Below, piece after piece: positions 36,425 through 45,314 of a stretch of DNA of 64,000 nucleotides. Within the stretch, counting starts at the first letter, position 1; every line of letters begins with the position of its first letter. The notes below the pieces were generated by a model, which ran no database searches, was not told where the DNA came from, and saw only the letters and a program-made list of their open reading frames with translations. The stretch is from Paenibacillus dendritiformis. Its GTDB lineage: Bacteria; Bacillota; Bacilli; Paenibacillales; Paenibacillaceae. Location of the stretch: assembly GCF_945605565.1 (NCBI RefSeq), contig NZ_OX216966.1, forward strand, positions 5,882,001 to 5,946,000, read 5' to 3'. The position numbers were made by a program, and so were the translations under genes.

Positions 36425-37663
36425 ATGACTTCAGCAACATTCGAACAGAATTTGAAAAAATATGCCAACCTCATCGTCAAGGTCGGTGTTAACGTGCAGC
36501 CGGGACAAGAAGTGTATGTATCGGCTTCTACCGAAGTCGCTCCGCTGGCCCGCCTGGTGGCGCGCGAAGCGTATGAAGCCGGCGCTTCCAACGTTCATGT
36601 CGATTGGATCGACGAAGAACTGTCCCGCTTGAAGTATGAAAAGGCCGCTGACGAAATGTTCACGGAGTACCCGGAATACGAGGCTTTGAAGCGGAATACG
36701 TTCGTCGACAAGCGCGCCGCCTTCATCGCTATCGTCTCATCCAACCCGGATCTGCTCAAAGGAATCGATCCGAAGCGCATCGGCAGCTTCCAGAAGGCTT
36801 CCGGCCAGGCGCTGGACCATTACCGCAAGGCGGTGCAATCGGATAAGGTCAGCTGGACGGTCGTCGGCGCAGCCAGCGCAGACTGGGCAGCCAAAGTATT
36901 CCCGGACGCGGGACGCGAAGAAGCGGTAGAGAAGCTGTGGGACGCGATTTTCGCTTCCGTGCGTCTCCATGCGGACGATCCGGTGCAAGCCTGGGAAGAG
37001 CATAATGCCACCTTACATAAAAAGGTCGATATCTTGAACGGCCATCATTTCCACAAGCTGCATTACCGCGCTCCGGGAACCGACCTGACTATCGAGCTTC
37101 CGGACAAGCATCTGTGGGTAGGCGCAGGCAGCACGAACGAGAAGGAGATCCCGTTCATGGCGAACATGCCGACGGAGGAAGTGTTCACCGTGCCGCAGAA
37201 GGAAGGCGTGAACGGATATGTGTCCAGCACGAAGCCGCTCAGCTACGGCGGCAATCTGATCGACAACTTCAAGCTCACGTTCGAGAACGGACGCATCGTC
37301 CAAGTTGAAGCCGAGCAAGGCCAGGAGATTTTGCAGCATCTGGTCGATACGGACGAAGGCTCGCATTACTTGGGCGAGGTGGCGCTTGTGCCGCATCATT
37401 CGCCGATTTCGGAGTCCAATATTTTGTTCTACAATACGCTGTTCGACGAAAATGCCTCCAACCACCTGGCCATCGGCAGCGGCTATGCCTTCAACATCGA
37501 AGGCGGCAAAAAAATGTCCCGCGAAGAGCTGGACGCGAACGGCGTCAACAACAGCATTACGCATGTTGACTTCATGATCGGCTCCGGCGAGATGGACATC
37601 GACGGCATCCTGAAGGATGGCACCGTGGTTCCGGTGTTCCGCAACGGCAACTGGGCCATCTAA
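36425..37663 (+). CDS. M29-family metallo-aminopeptidase (AmpS/PepS type)
   Basis: A 412-residue cytoplasmic aminopeptidase with a two-metal centre. The N-terminal domain opens NLKKYANLIVKVGVNVQPGQEV. The catalytic domain holds the metal ligands in FMANMPTEEVFT (Glu), LGEVALVPHHSPI (Glu), NHLAIGSGYAF (His) and THVDFMIGSGEMDIDG (His and Asp). Length and order match thermophilic AmpS/AmpT. ATG at 36425 is chosen, with TTGAGGAGGATTCCG before it. Single gene with its own promoter and terminator. Confidence 0.94.
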   Translation: MTSATFEQNLKKYANLIVKVGVNVQPGQEVYVSASTEVAPLARLVAREAYEAGASNVHVDWIDEELSRLKYEKAADEMFTEYPEYEALKRNTFVDKRAAFIAIVSSNPDLLKGIDPKRIGSFQKASGQALDHYRKAVQSDKVSWTVVGAASADWAAKVFPDAGREEAVEKLWDAIFASVRLHADDPVQAWEEHNATLHKKVDILNGHHFHKLHYRAPGTDLTIELPDKHLWVGAGSTNEKEIPFMANMPTEEVFTVPQKEGVNGYVSSTKPLSYGGNLIDNFKLTFENGRIVQVEAEQGQEILQHLVDTDEGSHYLGEVALVPHHSPISESNILFYNTLFDENASNHLAIGSGYAFNIEGGKKMSREELDANGVNNSITHVDFMIGSGEMDIDGILKDGTVVPVFRNGNWAI

Positions 37664-37690
37664 TCGCTCCGCGAAGCGAGGGATTCACGG

Positions 37691-37760
37691 AACAGCGCCC
37701 CTGCACCGGGCGGCCAAGAGATGTTCTCCGGCTGCCCGTACGCAGGGGCGCTGTATTTTC
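37691..37760. terminator. Bidirectional terminator after the aminopeptidase gene
   Basis: ACAGCGCCCCTGC at 37692-37704 pairs with GCAGGGGCGCTGT at 37742-37754, followed by ATTTTCTT. It also lies at the end of the convergent gene starting at 38234. Confidence 0.75.
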
Positions 37761-37766
37761 TTCATC

Positions 37767-38234
37767 TTAGATCGTCTGCAAATCGGCCAGAAGGTGCTTC
37801 AGCCCCTCTTCGTCGTCCACATGACGGGCAAGCTCCTCCGCCCTCATTTTGTATCCGGCCGCATCTTCGGCCTTGTTCATCAGACTGGCGGCTCGCGCCA
37901 GCGCTTCATAAGCATAAGCGGTGTCGAACGCCCCCAAGCTGAACTTGCGGCAAATATCCATGCACCGTCTGGCATGATACATGGACGCTTCCGCCATGCC
38001 CGCGACAGCATAGACGCGGGAGATCTGCCACTCCCCGCGGGCGAACTGGAGCTCGCGTCCAACGACGCCCCAATGGTACCGCGATGCATGCGCCGCATGG
38101 ATCATCATATCCGTCTCCTCCGGCGTACGATCCGTCTTCTCCATCCATTCCCATACCTTGTTGAATAATTGCTTTGCGCTTTGCTCATGGCTGTCCAGGT
38201 CGGTTTGCGCCGGGTAGTTCATCATGGCGGTCAT
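37767..38234 (-). CDS. Helical cytoplasmic protein, unknown
   Basis: A 155-residue protein that looks all-helical, with HAAHASRYHWGVVGRELQFARGEWQISRVYAVAGMAEASMYHARRCMDIC in the centre and a C-terminal AYEALARAASLMNKAEDAAGYKMRAEELA that resembles a tetratricopeptide-like pair of helices. No signal or membrane segment. I recognise it only as a conserved Bacillales-type hypothetical. ATG at 38232-38234 has AAGGAGCA at good spacing; an ATG two codons upstream is too close to that site. Confidence 0.7.
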   Translation of the reverse strand: MTAMMNYPAQTDLDSHEQSAKQLFNKVWEWMEKTDRTPEETDMMIHAAHASRYHWGVVGRELQFARGEWQISRVYAVAGMAEASMYHARRCMDICRKFSLGAFDTAYAYEALARAASLMNKAEDAAGYKMRAEELARHVDDEEGLKHLLADLQTI

Positions 38235-38293
38235 GGACATTGCTCCTTCTTCAATTTAAGTGGCCATGCTTGTTATGCTTACTCCCGGTTCGG

Positions 38294-39226
38294 TCACGTT
38301 GCCGGCGGAGGCGGTGTATTGTTGTCCCGGACCGACTCGCTCTGAATCTCGTTCTGCATCTCGTTCTGTGCCTCGGCCGGCTCTTCCTGTTTCTTTTTCT
38401 TACCGGTGATGAGACGCCATACGCCGACGATAGCCGCGACAATGACGATCCAGAACTTCTTCAGCAGGGCAAGGAAACCAAGCTTCTTGGCGACGGCCAC
38501 ACCAGCACCGCCCAGGACAAGTCCGGTTAATCCGTACTCCGCTTTTTTGTCCGTCGACTTGTCGTAGTCTTCATACCGCTTGCCTGCCGTAACCTGGAAA
38601 GTAGACAGCACCCGCTGCTCCAGTTCCTTCCGATCGGCCTGCAAATGCTCGGGATCGGAGACGAGAATAATCGATATATAACCGCTCCGCGTCAATACCC
38701 GCATATTGTAGTTAATAATTTTCTCATTCCGCGCATTATGCGCTAGCAGTGACCAGACGAGTCTGTTGCTGTCCGCATCATAGGTTGGCTTGACATCCCA
38801 GTCATCGACGAACAGATGCATGCTCGGATCCTTTTCCTTATTATCCTCTGCCGTTCCTTCCTTATAACTGTCAAGAAGGGCATCCGCGTCAATGTTGTCT
38901 TTCTCGCTGTCTTCGATATATCCGGAATCCGTATATTCGAAAATCGCAATCCAGGTCGAGTCCTCGTCATCAGGAATGACTGTGCCGATTTCTTCTTCGC
39001 TTGGCACCGACTGGATCTGCTTTTTCCAAGCCCTCGTATTATTGCCGTCCAGGAACATCAAGCCCTCTTCCAGCTTAAATGAAGCGATTCCGTTATCCAG
39101 TTGAACTTGCTGTCCCTCGCCATCGACCCATTGGACTTCTTCCTCCGCTGCCGCGGGCATGGCTCCGCCGAGCAGCAGCACAAGGGCAATCAGGGCTGCC
39201 GCGCCTTTATGAATCCATCGTTTCAA
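38294..39226 (-). CDS. DUF2167-like secreted membrane protein (TTG start)
   Basis: A 310-residue protein with a signal peptide (MKRWIHKGAAALIALVLLLGGAMPAAAEE), an extracytoplasmic domain (about 30-225) with stretches ISTFKLEEG-like GIASFKLEEGLMFLDG, DEDSTWIAIFEYTDSGYI and WSLLAHNARNEKIINYNMRVLTRSGYISIILV, then two C-terminal membrane segments (about 225-280) and a polar tail ending in prolines. This order fits the DUF2167 family, whose function is unknown. The start is TTG with GGAGGTAAACAAC upstream. A 495-bp gap without a gene precedes it. Confidence 0.8.
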   Translation of the reverse strand: MKRWIHKGAAALIALVLLLGGAMPAAAEEEVQWVDGEGQQVQLDNGIASFKLEEGLMFLDGNNTRAWKKQIQSVPSEEEIGTVIPDDEDSTWIAIFEYTDSGYIEDSEKDNIDADALLDSYKEGTAEDNKEKDPSMHLFVDDWDVKPTYDADSNRLVWSLLAHNARNEKIINYNMRVLTRSGYISIILVSDPEHLQADRKELEQRVLSTFQVTAGKRYEDYDKSTDKKAEYGLTGLVLGGAGVAVAKKLGFLALLKKFWIVIVAAIVGVWRLITGKKKKQEEPAEAQNEMQNEIQSESVRDNNTPPPPAT

Positions 39227-39720
39227 GTTGTTTACCTCCAGAACATGGTATTATGTATTTTTCCAAATACATACTATACAGGATTGTACAAACCTTGAAT
39301 ATCCTCTGTTCGCAAATTGTTCCTATTGACGCAGGTGATGCAGCACGGTTTTCACATAAAGCATGACTATATAATCAAGCCTTTAGAACCATTTGTGAAA
39401 AAAGGAGCTATTCTGGGACGGAAAAGTGACAGGCTGTTACATGCCTCCCTTCTTTACGTCAATATCCCGTTGGCTCAGGTTCGTACTTCTTCATTCGCGG
39501 CTTCCATTGTCCCTCCGAGCCAAGTTATCCTCGTCTGCCCTTTGCACCACTCTCCCCTTGAGTCAGAATCGGTCCTTATTATCGAAAACAAACAAATATT
39601 TCCTTTCCGCTGGCATTTTTCAAGCTTCCTTCCCCTGCTGACGTCGAGGGACGGAACATATCAAAAAAATGAAGCTAACGCGCTGCACCTAATGTCTGAG
39701 TGAGTGGGAAAATGCTTATA
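39227..39720. other. Intergenic region upstream of the DUF2167 gene, no gene seen
   Basis: Holds the promoter side of the DUF2167 gene, including an AT-rich dyad TGTATTT..AAATACATA near 39252-39272. A 128-codon open frame on the plus strand has no recognisable protein features or good start site. Confidence 0.4.
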
Positions 39721-40018
39721 AGGAGGACATATATGCTTATTCCTGACCGGCGGGGATAGCGCCTGTAAGGACGCAGTACATATGCTCTTTCCTGAACTGT
39801 AGGGATACTGGCTATAAGGGATGCAGTACATATGCTCTTCCCTGAACTGTGGGGATACTGGCTATAAGGGATGCAGTACATATGCTCTTTCCTGAACTGT
39901 GGGGATACTGGCTATAAGGACGCAGTACATATGCTCTTTCCTGATCTGTGGGGATACTGGTTATAAGGGACGCAGTACATATGCTCTTTCCTCAACTGTG
40001 GGGATATTGCTAAAAGGG
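39721..40018 (+). repeat. Tandem repeat, about six 50-bp units
   Basis: Units begin at about 39721, 39771, 39821, 39871, 39920 and 39970. The consensus opens ACGCAGTACATATGCTCTTT and ends GGGGATACTGGCTATAAGGG. The four middle units are nearly identical; the first is degenerate and the last two vary slightly. Lengths are 49 or 50 bp, so the array cannot encode a regular peptide repeat. Neighbouring sequence to 40177 holds nothing recognisable. Confidence 0.92.
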
Positions 40019-40177
40019 TCTCGCATACAGATCCCATCACAATAAATAACGGACGGCACGCCGCCCCCCACGTATATACATCATGTTAAAAACACCGCTG
40101 TCCGATACAACGGTGTTTCTCGCCGAAAACGATGCTCTTCTGTTATGGCTGCATGTAGCGGCTTGCGATAAGCTTCC

Positions 40178-40819
40178 TTACTCCCTAACCGGCTGCAGGC
40201 CGCACAGCGTCTCCATCATCTCCCGGAAGGAATTGAACAGTTCTCTCTCCCAAGGCTGCACCCGTTCCCGAATTCGGCTCTGTTCCTCCCCCAATTCATG
40301 CAAATGGTCATGCAGAAACCAGACGACAGGATAATCCCCGTTGTCATCGTTCCGGGTCATGTCGAAGCAGACCGGCCCCTGACTGTCTTCTGCTTCCGTA
40401 AAGGGAAGGTAACCGGCCGCGAGCAGCGGTTCCCATGCCTGGATAATATCCCGATAGCGGGTCAGCCTGTCCTGGGAGGACATCGGAGGCAGCTCAATGA
40501 ACTGGCAATCTCCCCTGTGCCCCGTCTCATCCTCAACATTTTTAAAATGCAAATCAACATAATGATAGGTACGGAACAGAGCTCTCATCAATGGCGGAAA
40601 AGAGATGGAGAATTCGTTCTCCAGTTCCTCAATCTCCTCTTCAGTAATGGAAGAGGGGATGCATTTCCAACATACCCAGCCATCCTCGTCCATGTCGCCG
40701 ACTCTCATCTCCGCGGGAACCCCTTCGGCTACCGACTGGAACAACACCGGATGCACATGCGCGAGATGCAGGTCCAACTGCCTTCTGATAAAATCGATAT
40801 CCTCCTTCATTAGAAACAT
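40178..40819 (-). CDS. SMI1/KNR4-like (SUKH) protein
   Basis: A 213-residue cytoplasmic protein. The core ITEEEIEELENEFSISFPPLMRALFRTYHYVDL resembles the SMI1/KNR4 opening (acidic helix followed by FPPxxR), and later CFDMTRNDDNGDYPVVWFLHDH fits the D-x-x-D..YPV pattern of the fold. SUKH proteins are often immunity partners of contact-dependent or polymorphic toxins, but no toxin gene is adjacent here; other members are general regulators. Start taken at 40819 with GAGGAAGGAGAC before it; ATG three codons later is also possible. Confidence 0.8.
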   Translation of the reverse strand: MFLMKEDIDFIRRQLDLHLAHVHPVLFQSVAEGVPAEMRVGDMDEDGWVCWKCIPSSITEEEIEELENEFSISFPPLMRALFRTYHYVDLHFKNVEDETGHRGDCQFIELPPMSSQDRLTRYRDIIQAWEPLLAAGYLPFTEAEDSQGPVCFDMTRNDDNGDYPVVWFLHDHLHELGEEQSRIRERVQPWERELFNSFREMMETLCGLQPVRE

Positions 40820-40871
40820 GTCTCCTTCCTCACCTGCTAGATTATGTCTATTATTATAGTAGCTGTGTCCA

Positions 40872-40905
40872 AAGACAACAAACCCAGCGCCGTATGGCAC
40901 TGGGT
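40872..40905 (-). terminator. Terminator of the lipoprotein gene at 40925-41500
   Basis: On the minus strand ACCCAGTGCC-ATAC-GGCGCTGGGT followed by TTGTTGTCTTT, 20 bases after the stop. Confidence 0.8.
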
Positions 40906-40924
40906 CTGCCCGTTCATTCCTTCG

Positions 40925-41500
40925 TCAGGGACGGACGGCTTCCACTTGATCGATAAGAAGCTTATCCGCCAAAATCGTTACCGTTTCCTCAACCTGTACC
41001 TCTATCAGTTCTTCCAGGCTGTCGCTATACTGTCCGGAGATATGAATCCGATAGCGCCCGTCCGCCTCTGTCTTGCTGGACTTCAAGCCGAAATGAATCG
41101 AGGACAGAACGCCGAATGATTCCTGCTCTTTGAAGGAGTAGTTCCCTTCAGAGCCTGCTTGGAAATACGAATCGAACAAGCGATTGGCCTGCTCTTTGCT
41201 GTAATAGCGGCCTAGCGCAGACAGGAAAGCTTGTTTGTCCTCTTCATTCAGGATCAGGCGCTGCGAGTAGCGAAGCAGTCCGTTCGTCCACGTCTCCACA
41301 TCGCGCAGCCATAGAAAAAGCGGGATAGCGGAACTGTGTTCCAGCGTCTCCTTCGTCAACGGCGGGGGCGCGGTCTCCTCCATCACCTGCAGGACCGTCT
41401 GAACCGTTACCTTCTTGCCCTCCTTCCCCGAAGAAGAAGGCGACGTGCATGCTGTTAATAACAAGATGACGGAGATGAGTGCCAGCACAGTTTTTTTCAT
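40925..41500 (-). CDS. Secreted lipoprotein, unknown
   Basis: A 191-residue lipoprotein: MKKTVLALISVILLLTACTS places the acylated Cys at 18, followed by a Ser/Gly/Lys tether. The mature domain includes RYSQRLILNEEDKQAFLSALGRYYSKEQANRLFDSYF and ends in alternating strands (RYRIHISGQYSDSLEELIEVQVEETVTIL). I do not recognise the family. The gene has its own terminator and lies in the same orientation as the M23 peptidase upstream. Confidence 0.75.
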   Translation of the reverse strand: MKKTVLALISVILLLTACTSPSSSGKEGKKVTVQTVLQVMEETAPPPLTKETLEHSSAIPLFLWLRDVETWTNGLLRYSQRLILNEEDKQAFLSALGRYYSKEQANRLFDSYFQAGSEGNYSFKEQESFGVLSSIHFGLKSSKTEADGRYRIHISGQYSDSLEELIEVQVEETVTILADKLLIDQVEAVRP

Positions 41501-41541
41501 CGGTTAACTCCTCTGTGTGTAATAGGTTCCATAGCGTATCG

Positions 41542-42183
41542 CTATTCTAGCGGAATTCCCTTCGATAACCGCTCGTCAGCGGTCATGTTCAGAATCTCCT
41601 CCACACTATAGAAGATGTCATCCAGCAAATCATTGACATGCTCCGGGTCTGTCTCTCCAAGCTCAATTGATTTCGGGACTTTGCCGGCATGTTCAGGAAA
41701 GAAATTCGTGATGGGATTGACCGGATTGGAGGAATTGTCTGTTTTGCAAACGCCCGTACATTTTCTTGTCTCGAAATGAAGGTGAACTCCCGTCGCATCT
41801 CCCGTCTTACCCATATACCCGAGCGTGGCCCCTTTTCCTACCTTCTGGTTGGAAGACACGGCAGGCGTCTTATTCATATGAGCGTAGCGGGATTGATAGT
41901 TGGCCCTGTTGATGACATGATGAACGTAGACGACCCAGCCATAGCTGTTGGACCAGCCTGATCGGGCTACGGTACCGCCATAGAAGGCGACGATCCGATC
42001 GCCGGCAACGCCGGCCTTCTTCGCCCCAATGTCGATTCCTTTGTGCGTGCTGCTTTTGAAGCCTTGGGTGATTCGCGTGGAGTCAGGTACGGGCCAGGTG
42101 TATTTACTGTTAGCGGAAGCAATCGTGGAGAGCGAGGCAATGCATAAAGCAACTACGGATAACATCGTTACCAACCTCTTCAT
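41542..42183 (-). CDS. Secreted M23-family peptidase
   Basis: A 213-residue exported zinc peptidase of the lysostaphin/LytM type. The signal peptide ends near SANS. The catalytic domain shows SSTHKGIDIGAK (H-x3-D zinc ligands), YGWVVYVHHVINRANYQSRYAHMNKTPAV and GVHLHFETRKC (H-x-H). A 60-residue tail (IELGETDPEHVNDLLDDIFYSVEEILNMTADERL) is unusual. Substrate would be peptidoglycan cross-bridges. Two Cys in the C-T-G-V-C loop may form a disulfide. Start taken at the ATG of MKRLVTML; an ATG four codons upstream is an alternative. Confidence 0.9.
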   Translation of the reverse strand: MKRLVTMLSVVALCIASLSTIASANSKYTWPVPDSTRITQGFKSSTHKGIDIGAKKAGVAGDRIVAFYGGTVARSGWSNSYGWVVYVHHVINRANYQSRYAHMNKTPAVSSNQKVGKGATLGYMGKTGDATGVHLHFETRKCTGVCKTDNSSNPVNPITNFFPEHAGKVPKSIELGETDPEHVNDLLDDIFYSVEEILNMTADERLSKGIPLE

Positions 42184-42308
42184 TACTCCAATCATCCCCT
42201 TTTTTAGGTAAATACACTTTAACCATAACATAATTTTTCCGCTTGTAAATATATGTAATTATTAACATTTGGTGTTCGGACAGAACCACGACGATGTCAC
42301 AGCCCCAT

Positions 42309-42338
42309 AAAAAAACAGACCGCCATATGGACAGTCTG
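42309..42338 (-). terminator. Terminator of the GNAT-Nudix gene
   Basis: On the minus strand CAGACTGTCCATATGGCGGTCTG followed by seven U residues; imperfect stem with a CATATG centre. Confidence 0.8.
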
Positions 42339-42389
42339 CCGTGAGCGAAGCGAGAATTTTTCCGCTGTAACGGTTATTGATGACGATGT

Positions 42390-43523
42390 CTATTCGATAA
42401 GATTCTGCAAATGATGCAGAATAAACGTAAAATAAGCCGGCTCATGGGGGACGATATCGGTCATTGTCAGCTTGATCCCCGTCCCGCGTTCGCCATGTCC
42501 CCGACTGAACTCCTCTGCGGGAGCGGAGTCCGCTTCGCCGAGGCAAAGCTTGCGGAATGCTTCCGCTTCGAGCCGGACGATGGAGTCGACCTCATCTTCC
42601 TGCAGGCGAAAATCGGAGATTGCTCCATTATGCCGATAGAAAAAGACATGGCAGAACTCATTATCGATCATGTCCGGCTGCAAGATGGAGTCGGCGATTA
42701 CGCCGGCATAAACCAGCCTCCCCGGTTCCGGTTCGATGCCCAACTCCTCGCGCAGCTCCCGCACGCCGTCCTGCGGCGTCTCCCCCGCTTCCAGATGGCC
42801 TGCCGACGTAATATCCAGCATGCCAGGATAATCCTTCTTATGTACATATCTGCGCTGCAACAACAGATAGGCCGTACCCTGCTCCTCCATCCACACCCAG
42901 CAGTGGAACGTCTGATGCCATAGCCCCTCGGCATGAACCTCATCTCTTGTCCTCACGCCGGCCGGCTTCATGGCGTCCGTAAACGTGTCAATATACTCTA
43001 TGTCTTCCGGCTTGCTCTTCTGCATTGGGGTTCGCGCTCCGTCCTGCATATCATATGCAATAAGCCAGCAATCGCGCATCTCGCCCTCATGGTATTCATG
43101 CTTCGGCAGCAGGGCCAGCTTGCGGAAGCCGCATATCTCATATACATGGAGCGCGCGCTCATTCCACGTCTGCGGATCCATCATGATCCGGACCGCTTGA
43201 TGTTGCGCGATCAAGTAATTCACCATCGTCTTAATCAGCTTCGTGCCGATGCCCCTGCCCCAATAGGCGGTCTCCCCGATAAATTGATCCATGCCGAACA
43301 CACGGTTCATCGGTGCCTTGATGCCGTATTGGGCTTGATCCTCATGCGACAGCGGGTAGAACTGGAGATATCCGATCGCCTGTCCCTCGTACAGAATAAT
43401 GCAAGGTGTTATCTCCTCCTGCCGGTCATAGAAATGCTTCCTTACCATCTCCATGTCATGCGGGCGATCCCGGCCTTCGTAATAACGGAGAACCTCCGGA
43501 TCCGACAGCCAGCGGACGAGCAA
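42390..43523 (-). CDS. GNAT-Nudix fusion protein, probably frameshifted near its start
   Basis: As read, 377 residues from a TTG. Residues 1-165 are an aminoglycoside 6'-acetyltransferase-like GNAT domain (WLSDPEVLRYYEGRDRPHD, GETAYWGRGIGTKLIKTM). Residues about 200-377 are a Nudix domain (GHLEAGETPQDGVRELREELGI), whose box is one residue short between the Glu and the REL core. The TTG start drops the first strand of the GNAT fold. A strong start (GGAGGAAGGGAAG-ATG at 43583-43585) overlaps the preceding stop but ends after seven codons (MTHVRER). The expected strand WRVRRLQAADASLL is encoded just below in the other frame, so one base appears lost near 43565. Either a pseudogene in the making or a sequence error. 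Confidence 0.75.
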   Translation of the reverse strand: MLVRWLSDPEVLRYYEGRDRPHDMEMVRKHFYDRQEEITPCIILYEGQAIGYLQFYPLSHEDQAQYGIKAPMNRVFGMDQFIGETAYWGRGIGTKLIKTMVNYLIAQHQAVRIMMDPQTWNERALHVYEICGFRKLALLPKHEYHEGEMRDCWLIAYDMQDGARTPMQKSKPEDIEYIDTFTDAMKPAGVRTRDEVHAEGLWHQTFHCWVWMEEQGTAYLLLQRRYVHKKDYPGMLDITSAGHLEAGETPQDGVRELREELGIEPEPGRLVYAGVIADSILQPDMIDNEFCHVFFYRHNGAISDFRLQEDEVDSIVRLEAEAFRKLCLGEADSAPAEEFSRGHGERGTGIKLTMTDIVPHEPAYFTFILHHLQNLIE

Positions 43524-43581
43524 GGAAGCATCGGCAGCCTGCAGCCTTCGAACCCGCCAGCTTACCGCTCTCGAACATGGG

Positions 43582-43782
43582 TCATCTTCCCTTCCTCCGC
43601 TTGCAGACCGCGATCACGTCCCGCGATTGGCCTTGACTCAGACTCGTATCGAAGCAGGACACCAGCTCCCATCCGTCCAGTCCGAGCCGGTTCAGTTCCT
43701 CCTCGAATTCCTGTTCGTCAACCTTTCCTCCCAGAAATCCTCCAGTTTTAATCTTGAGCGTCTTATATTCCCATTGTTCCAT
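43582..43782 (-). CDS. DUF4177 small protein
   Basis: A 66-residue protein with the DUF4177 pattern: MEQWEYKTLKIKT at the start and ELNRLGLDGWELVSCFDT in the middle, then a basic end CKRRKGR. Function of the family is unknown. Its stop overlaps the probable true ATG of the GNAT-Nudix gene as ATGA. Start has AAGGAGGAGAAAGT. Confidence 0.88.
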   Translation of the reverse strand: MEQWEYKTLKIKTGGFLGGKVDEQEFEEELNRLGLDGWELVSCFDTSLSQGQSRDVIAVCKRRKGR

Positions 43783-43825
43783 ACTTTCTCCTCCTTGGGG
43801 CTAGCAATCTTCACTCCATTCTATC

Positions 43826-44392
43826 TTACGTCCGGACGATCGCTTCTGTCCATGCCCGCCGCTCGATCTCCCGGACCGTCTCTTCCGGCGTCAGGTCGGA
43901 CGTATCCAGCCACATGCCGACCTGAGGCGAATCCTGGCGCAGAATGCGATCGAGCGCTTCCACGGTCCATATGCCATAGCCTTGCTTGGAGCGGGACGAC
44001 TCCCTTGCCGCCACGACTTCCGCCCGCGGGCAGAGCACGACCACATATAACGGCCGCGTATTGACGAATTCAATAAATGTGCTTAATTCGGGACCGACGA
44101 TGACATCCTGCACAACCGTGCTGAATCCCGCCTCGATGTAAGCATCAGCAGCCGCAGCCGCCATGCGGTAGCGCAGATGAAGCTGACGGAGCGCTTCGTC
44201 CGATGGCTCGGGAAGCATCTCTTCCCGGCCGCTCACGATCATGCGGCGGAAGATGTCGCCGCGGACATGAACGCCTCGCTCGAACCGTTCGGCAAGCATC
44301 TGTGCGACCGTAGATTTGCCTGATGCCATAATGCCTGTAATGAGGAATAGGCTTGGATGCGTCGGTACAGCAATCGGATTCGGGTTCATCAT
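43826..44392 (-). CDS. P-loop small-molecule kinase
   Basis: A 188-residue ATP-dependent kinase of the AAA_33/chloramphenicol phosphotransferase-like type. Walker A is GIMASGKSTVAQ (about 21-32); a substrate-side pattern VHVRGDIFRRMI follows, then VVQDVIVGP and VVLCPRAEVVAARESSR, and a late LDTSDLTPEETVREI. Such proteins phosphorylate small hydroxylated compounds or antibiotics; the substrate here is unknown. The start has AGGAGGTTT before ATGATG, and the second ATG is an alternative. Confidence 0.82.
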   Translation of the reverse strand: MMNPNPIAVPTHPSLFLITGIMASGKSTVAQMLAERFERGVHVRGDIFRRMIVSGREEMLPEPSDEALRQLHLRYRMAAAAADAYIEAGFSTVVQDVIVGPELSTFIEFVNTRPLYVVVLCPRAEVVAARESSRSKQGYGIWTVEALDRILRQDSPQVGMWLDTSDLTPEETVREIERRAWTEAIVRT

Positions 44393-44492
44393 AAACCTCC
44401 TGCGTAGGGAATGGTTATCTGCTGAATGATAATGAAACATCTGGATACACTACCTCCAACGACTTGGATCAGTTGATGCGGTGGAGGCAGAA

Positions 44493-45218
44493 ATGAAGCA
44501 TTCAGTACCAAGCTATCGATATCGGGCCCTTATTATTGCTATGGCGGTCGTCCTTCTGAGTCTGACTGCGGGGATACATCATATCTCTGCTTATGCGGAT
44601 TCCTCCCAGCCGGAGGATCCGCTTCCGATTGTCGCCGACCAAGGCTTATATTCGATAGATATTTATCCGGAACGTCATAAGCTGATCGTACGGGCACAAG
44701 GTGAAAAATTCAAGACGTATACTGTCGCCGTCGGCAATCCGGCTACCCCTACTCCTGCCGGAGAATACAAGATTGTATATAAAGGAAAGGATTGGGGGCC
44801 TTCCTTCGGTCCCCGCTGGCTCGGATTAAATGTCCCGTGGGGATATTACGGCATTCACGGGACGAACAAGCCTTATTCCATCGGGCAGCATCTGAGCCAC
44901 GGCTGCGTCCGGATGCGCAATCGGGATGTCATCGAGCTGTTCGAGCTCGTTCCGGTCGGCACGAAGGTGACGATTCACGGGCATGTGTTGGGCGGGCTGA
45001 AGCATGATCCGAGAGTCGTAGCCGAAGGCGACGTAGGCGGAGATGTGCAGTTGATCCAGTCCCGGTTGAAAAGCGCGGGCTACTTCAAGGGCGTCTGCAA
45101 CGGGAAGTTCCGCGCGGATACAACCTATGCGGTCAAGCGGTTCCAGCGCGACCGGCAATTGCCCCAGGACGGAGTCGTAACCATTCGAGTCTATGAGGAA
45201 CTGGGGCTGTACGAGTAA
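44493..45218 (+). CDS. L,D-transpeptidase with peptidoglycan-binding domain
   Basis: A 241-residue exported enzyme that makes 3-3 cross-links in peptidoglycan. N-terminal signal or anchor (about 13-35), YkuD domain from [18 protein letters not shown] to the active site [25 protein letters not shown] (His and Cys, about 130-154), then a C-terminal PG_binding_1 domain ([24 protein letters not shown]). ATG at 44493 is chosen with GTGGAGGCAGAA before it. A perfect hairpin follows the stop. Confidence 0.94.
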   Translation: MKHSVPSYRYRALIIAMAVVLLSLTAGIHHISAYADSSQPEDPLPIVADQGLYSIDIYPERHKLIVRAQGEKFKTYTVAVGNPATPTPAGEYKIVYKGKDWGPSFGPRWLGLNVPWGYYGIHGTNKPYSIGQHLSHGCVRMRNRDVIELFELVPVGTKVTIHGHVLGGLKHDPRVVAEGDVGGDVQLIQSRLKSAGYFKGVCNGKFRADTTYAVKRFQRDRQLPQDGVVTIRVYEELGLYE

Positions 45219-45219
45219 A

Positions 45220-45274
45220 AAGAAGGAATCGACCGGAGCAAGCGCAACAGCGCTGCCTTAGTCCATTCCTTCTT
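45220..45274. terminator. Bidirectional terminator between the transpeptidase and dehydrogenase genes
   Basis: AAGAAGGAAT and ATTCCTTCTT pair over 10 bp with an inner AGCG/CGCT stem. Convergent genes end on both sides. Confidence 0.65.
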
Positions 45275-45314
45275 CCCTGCTTGGGCCCCCGTGCAGGCCG
45301 CATATGGTCTGCCG

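Noticed and set aside
39317..39703. 128-codon plus-strand frame before the tandem repeat
   Set aside because: No family resemblance, poor start context, no conserved pattern by eye.
40178..40819. Immunity protein of a polymorphic toxin system
   Set aside because: The SUKH-like fold fits, but there is no toxin, WXG or secretion gene nearby, so a toxin-immunity call is not supported.
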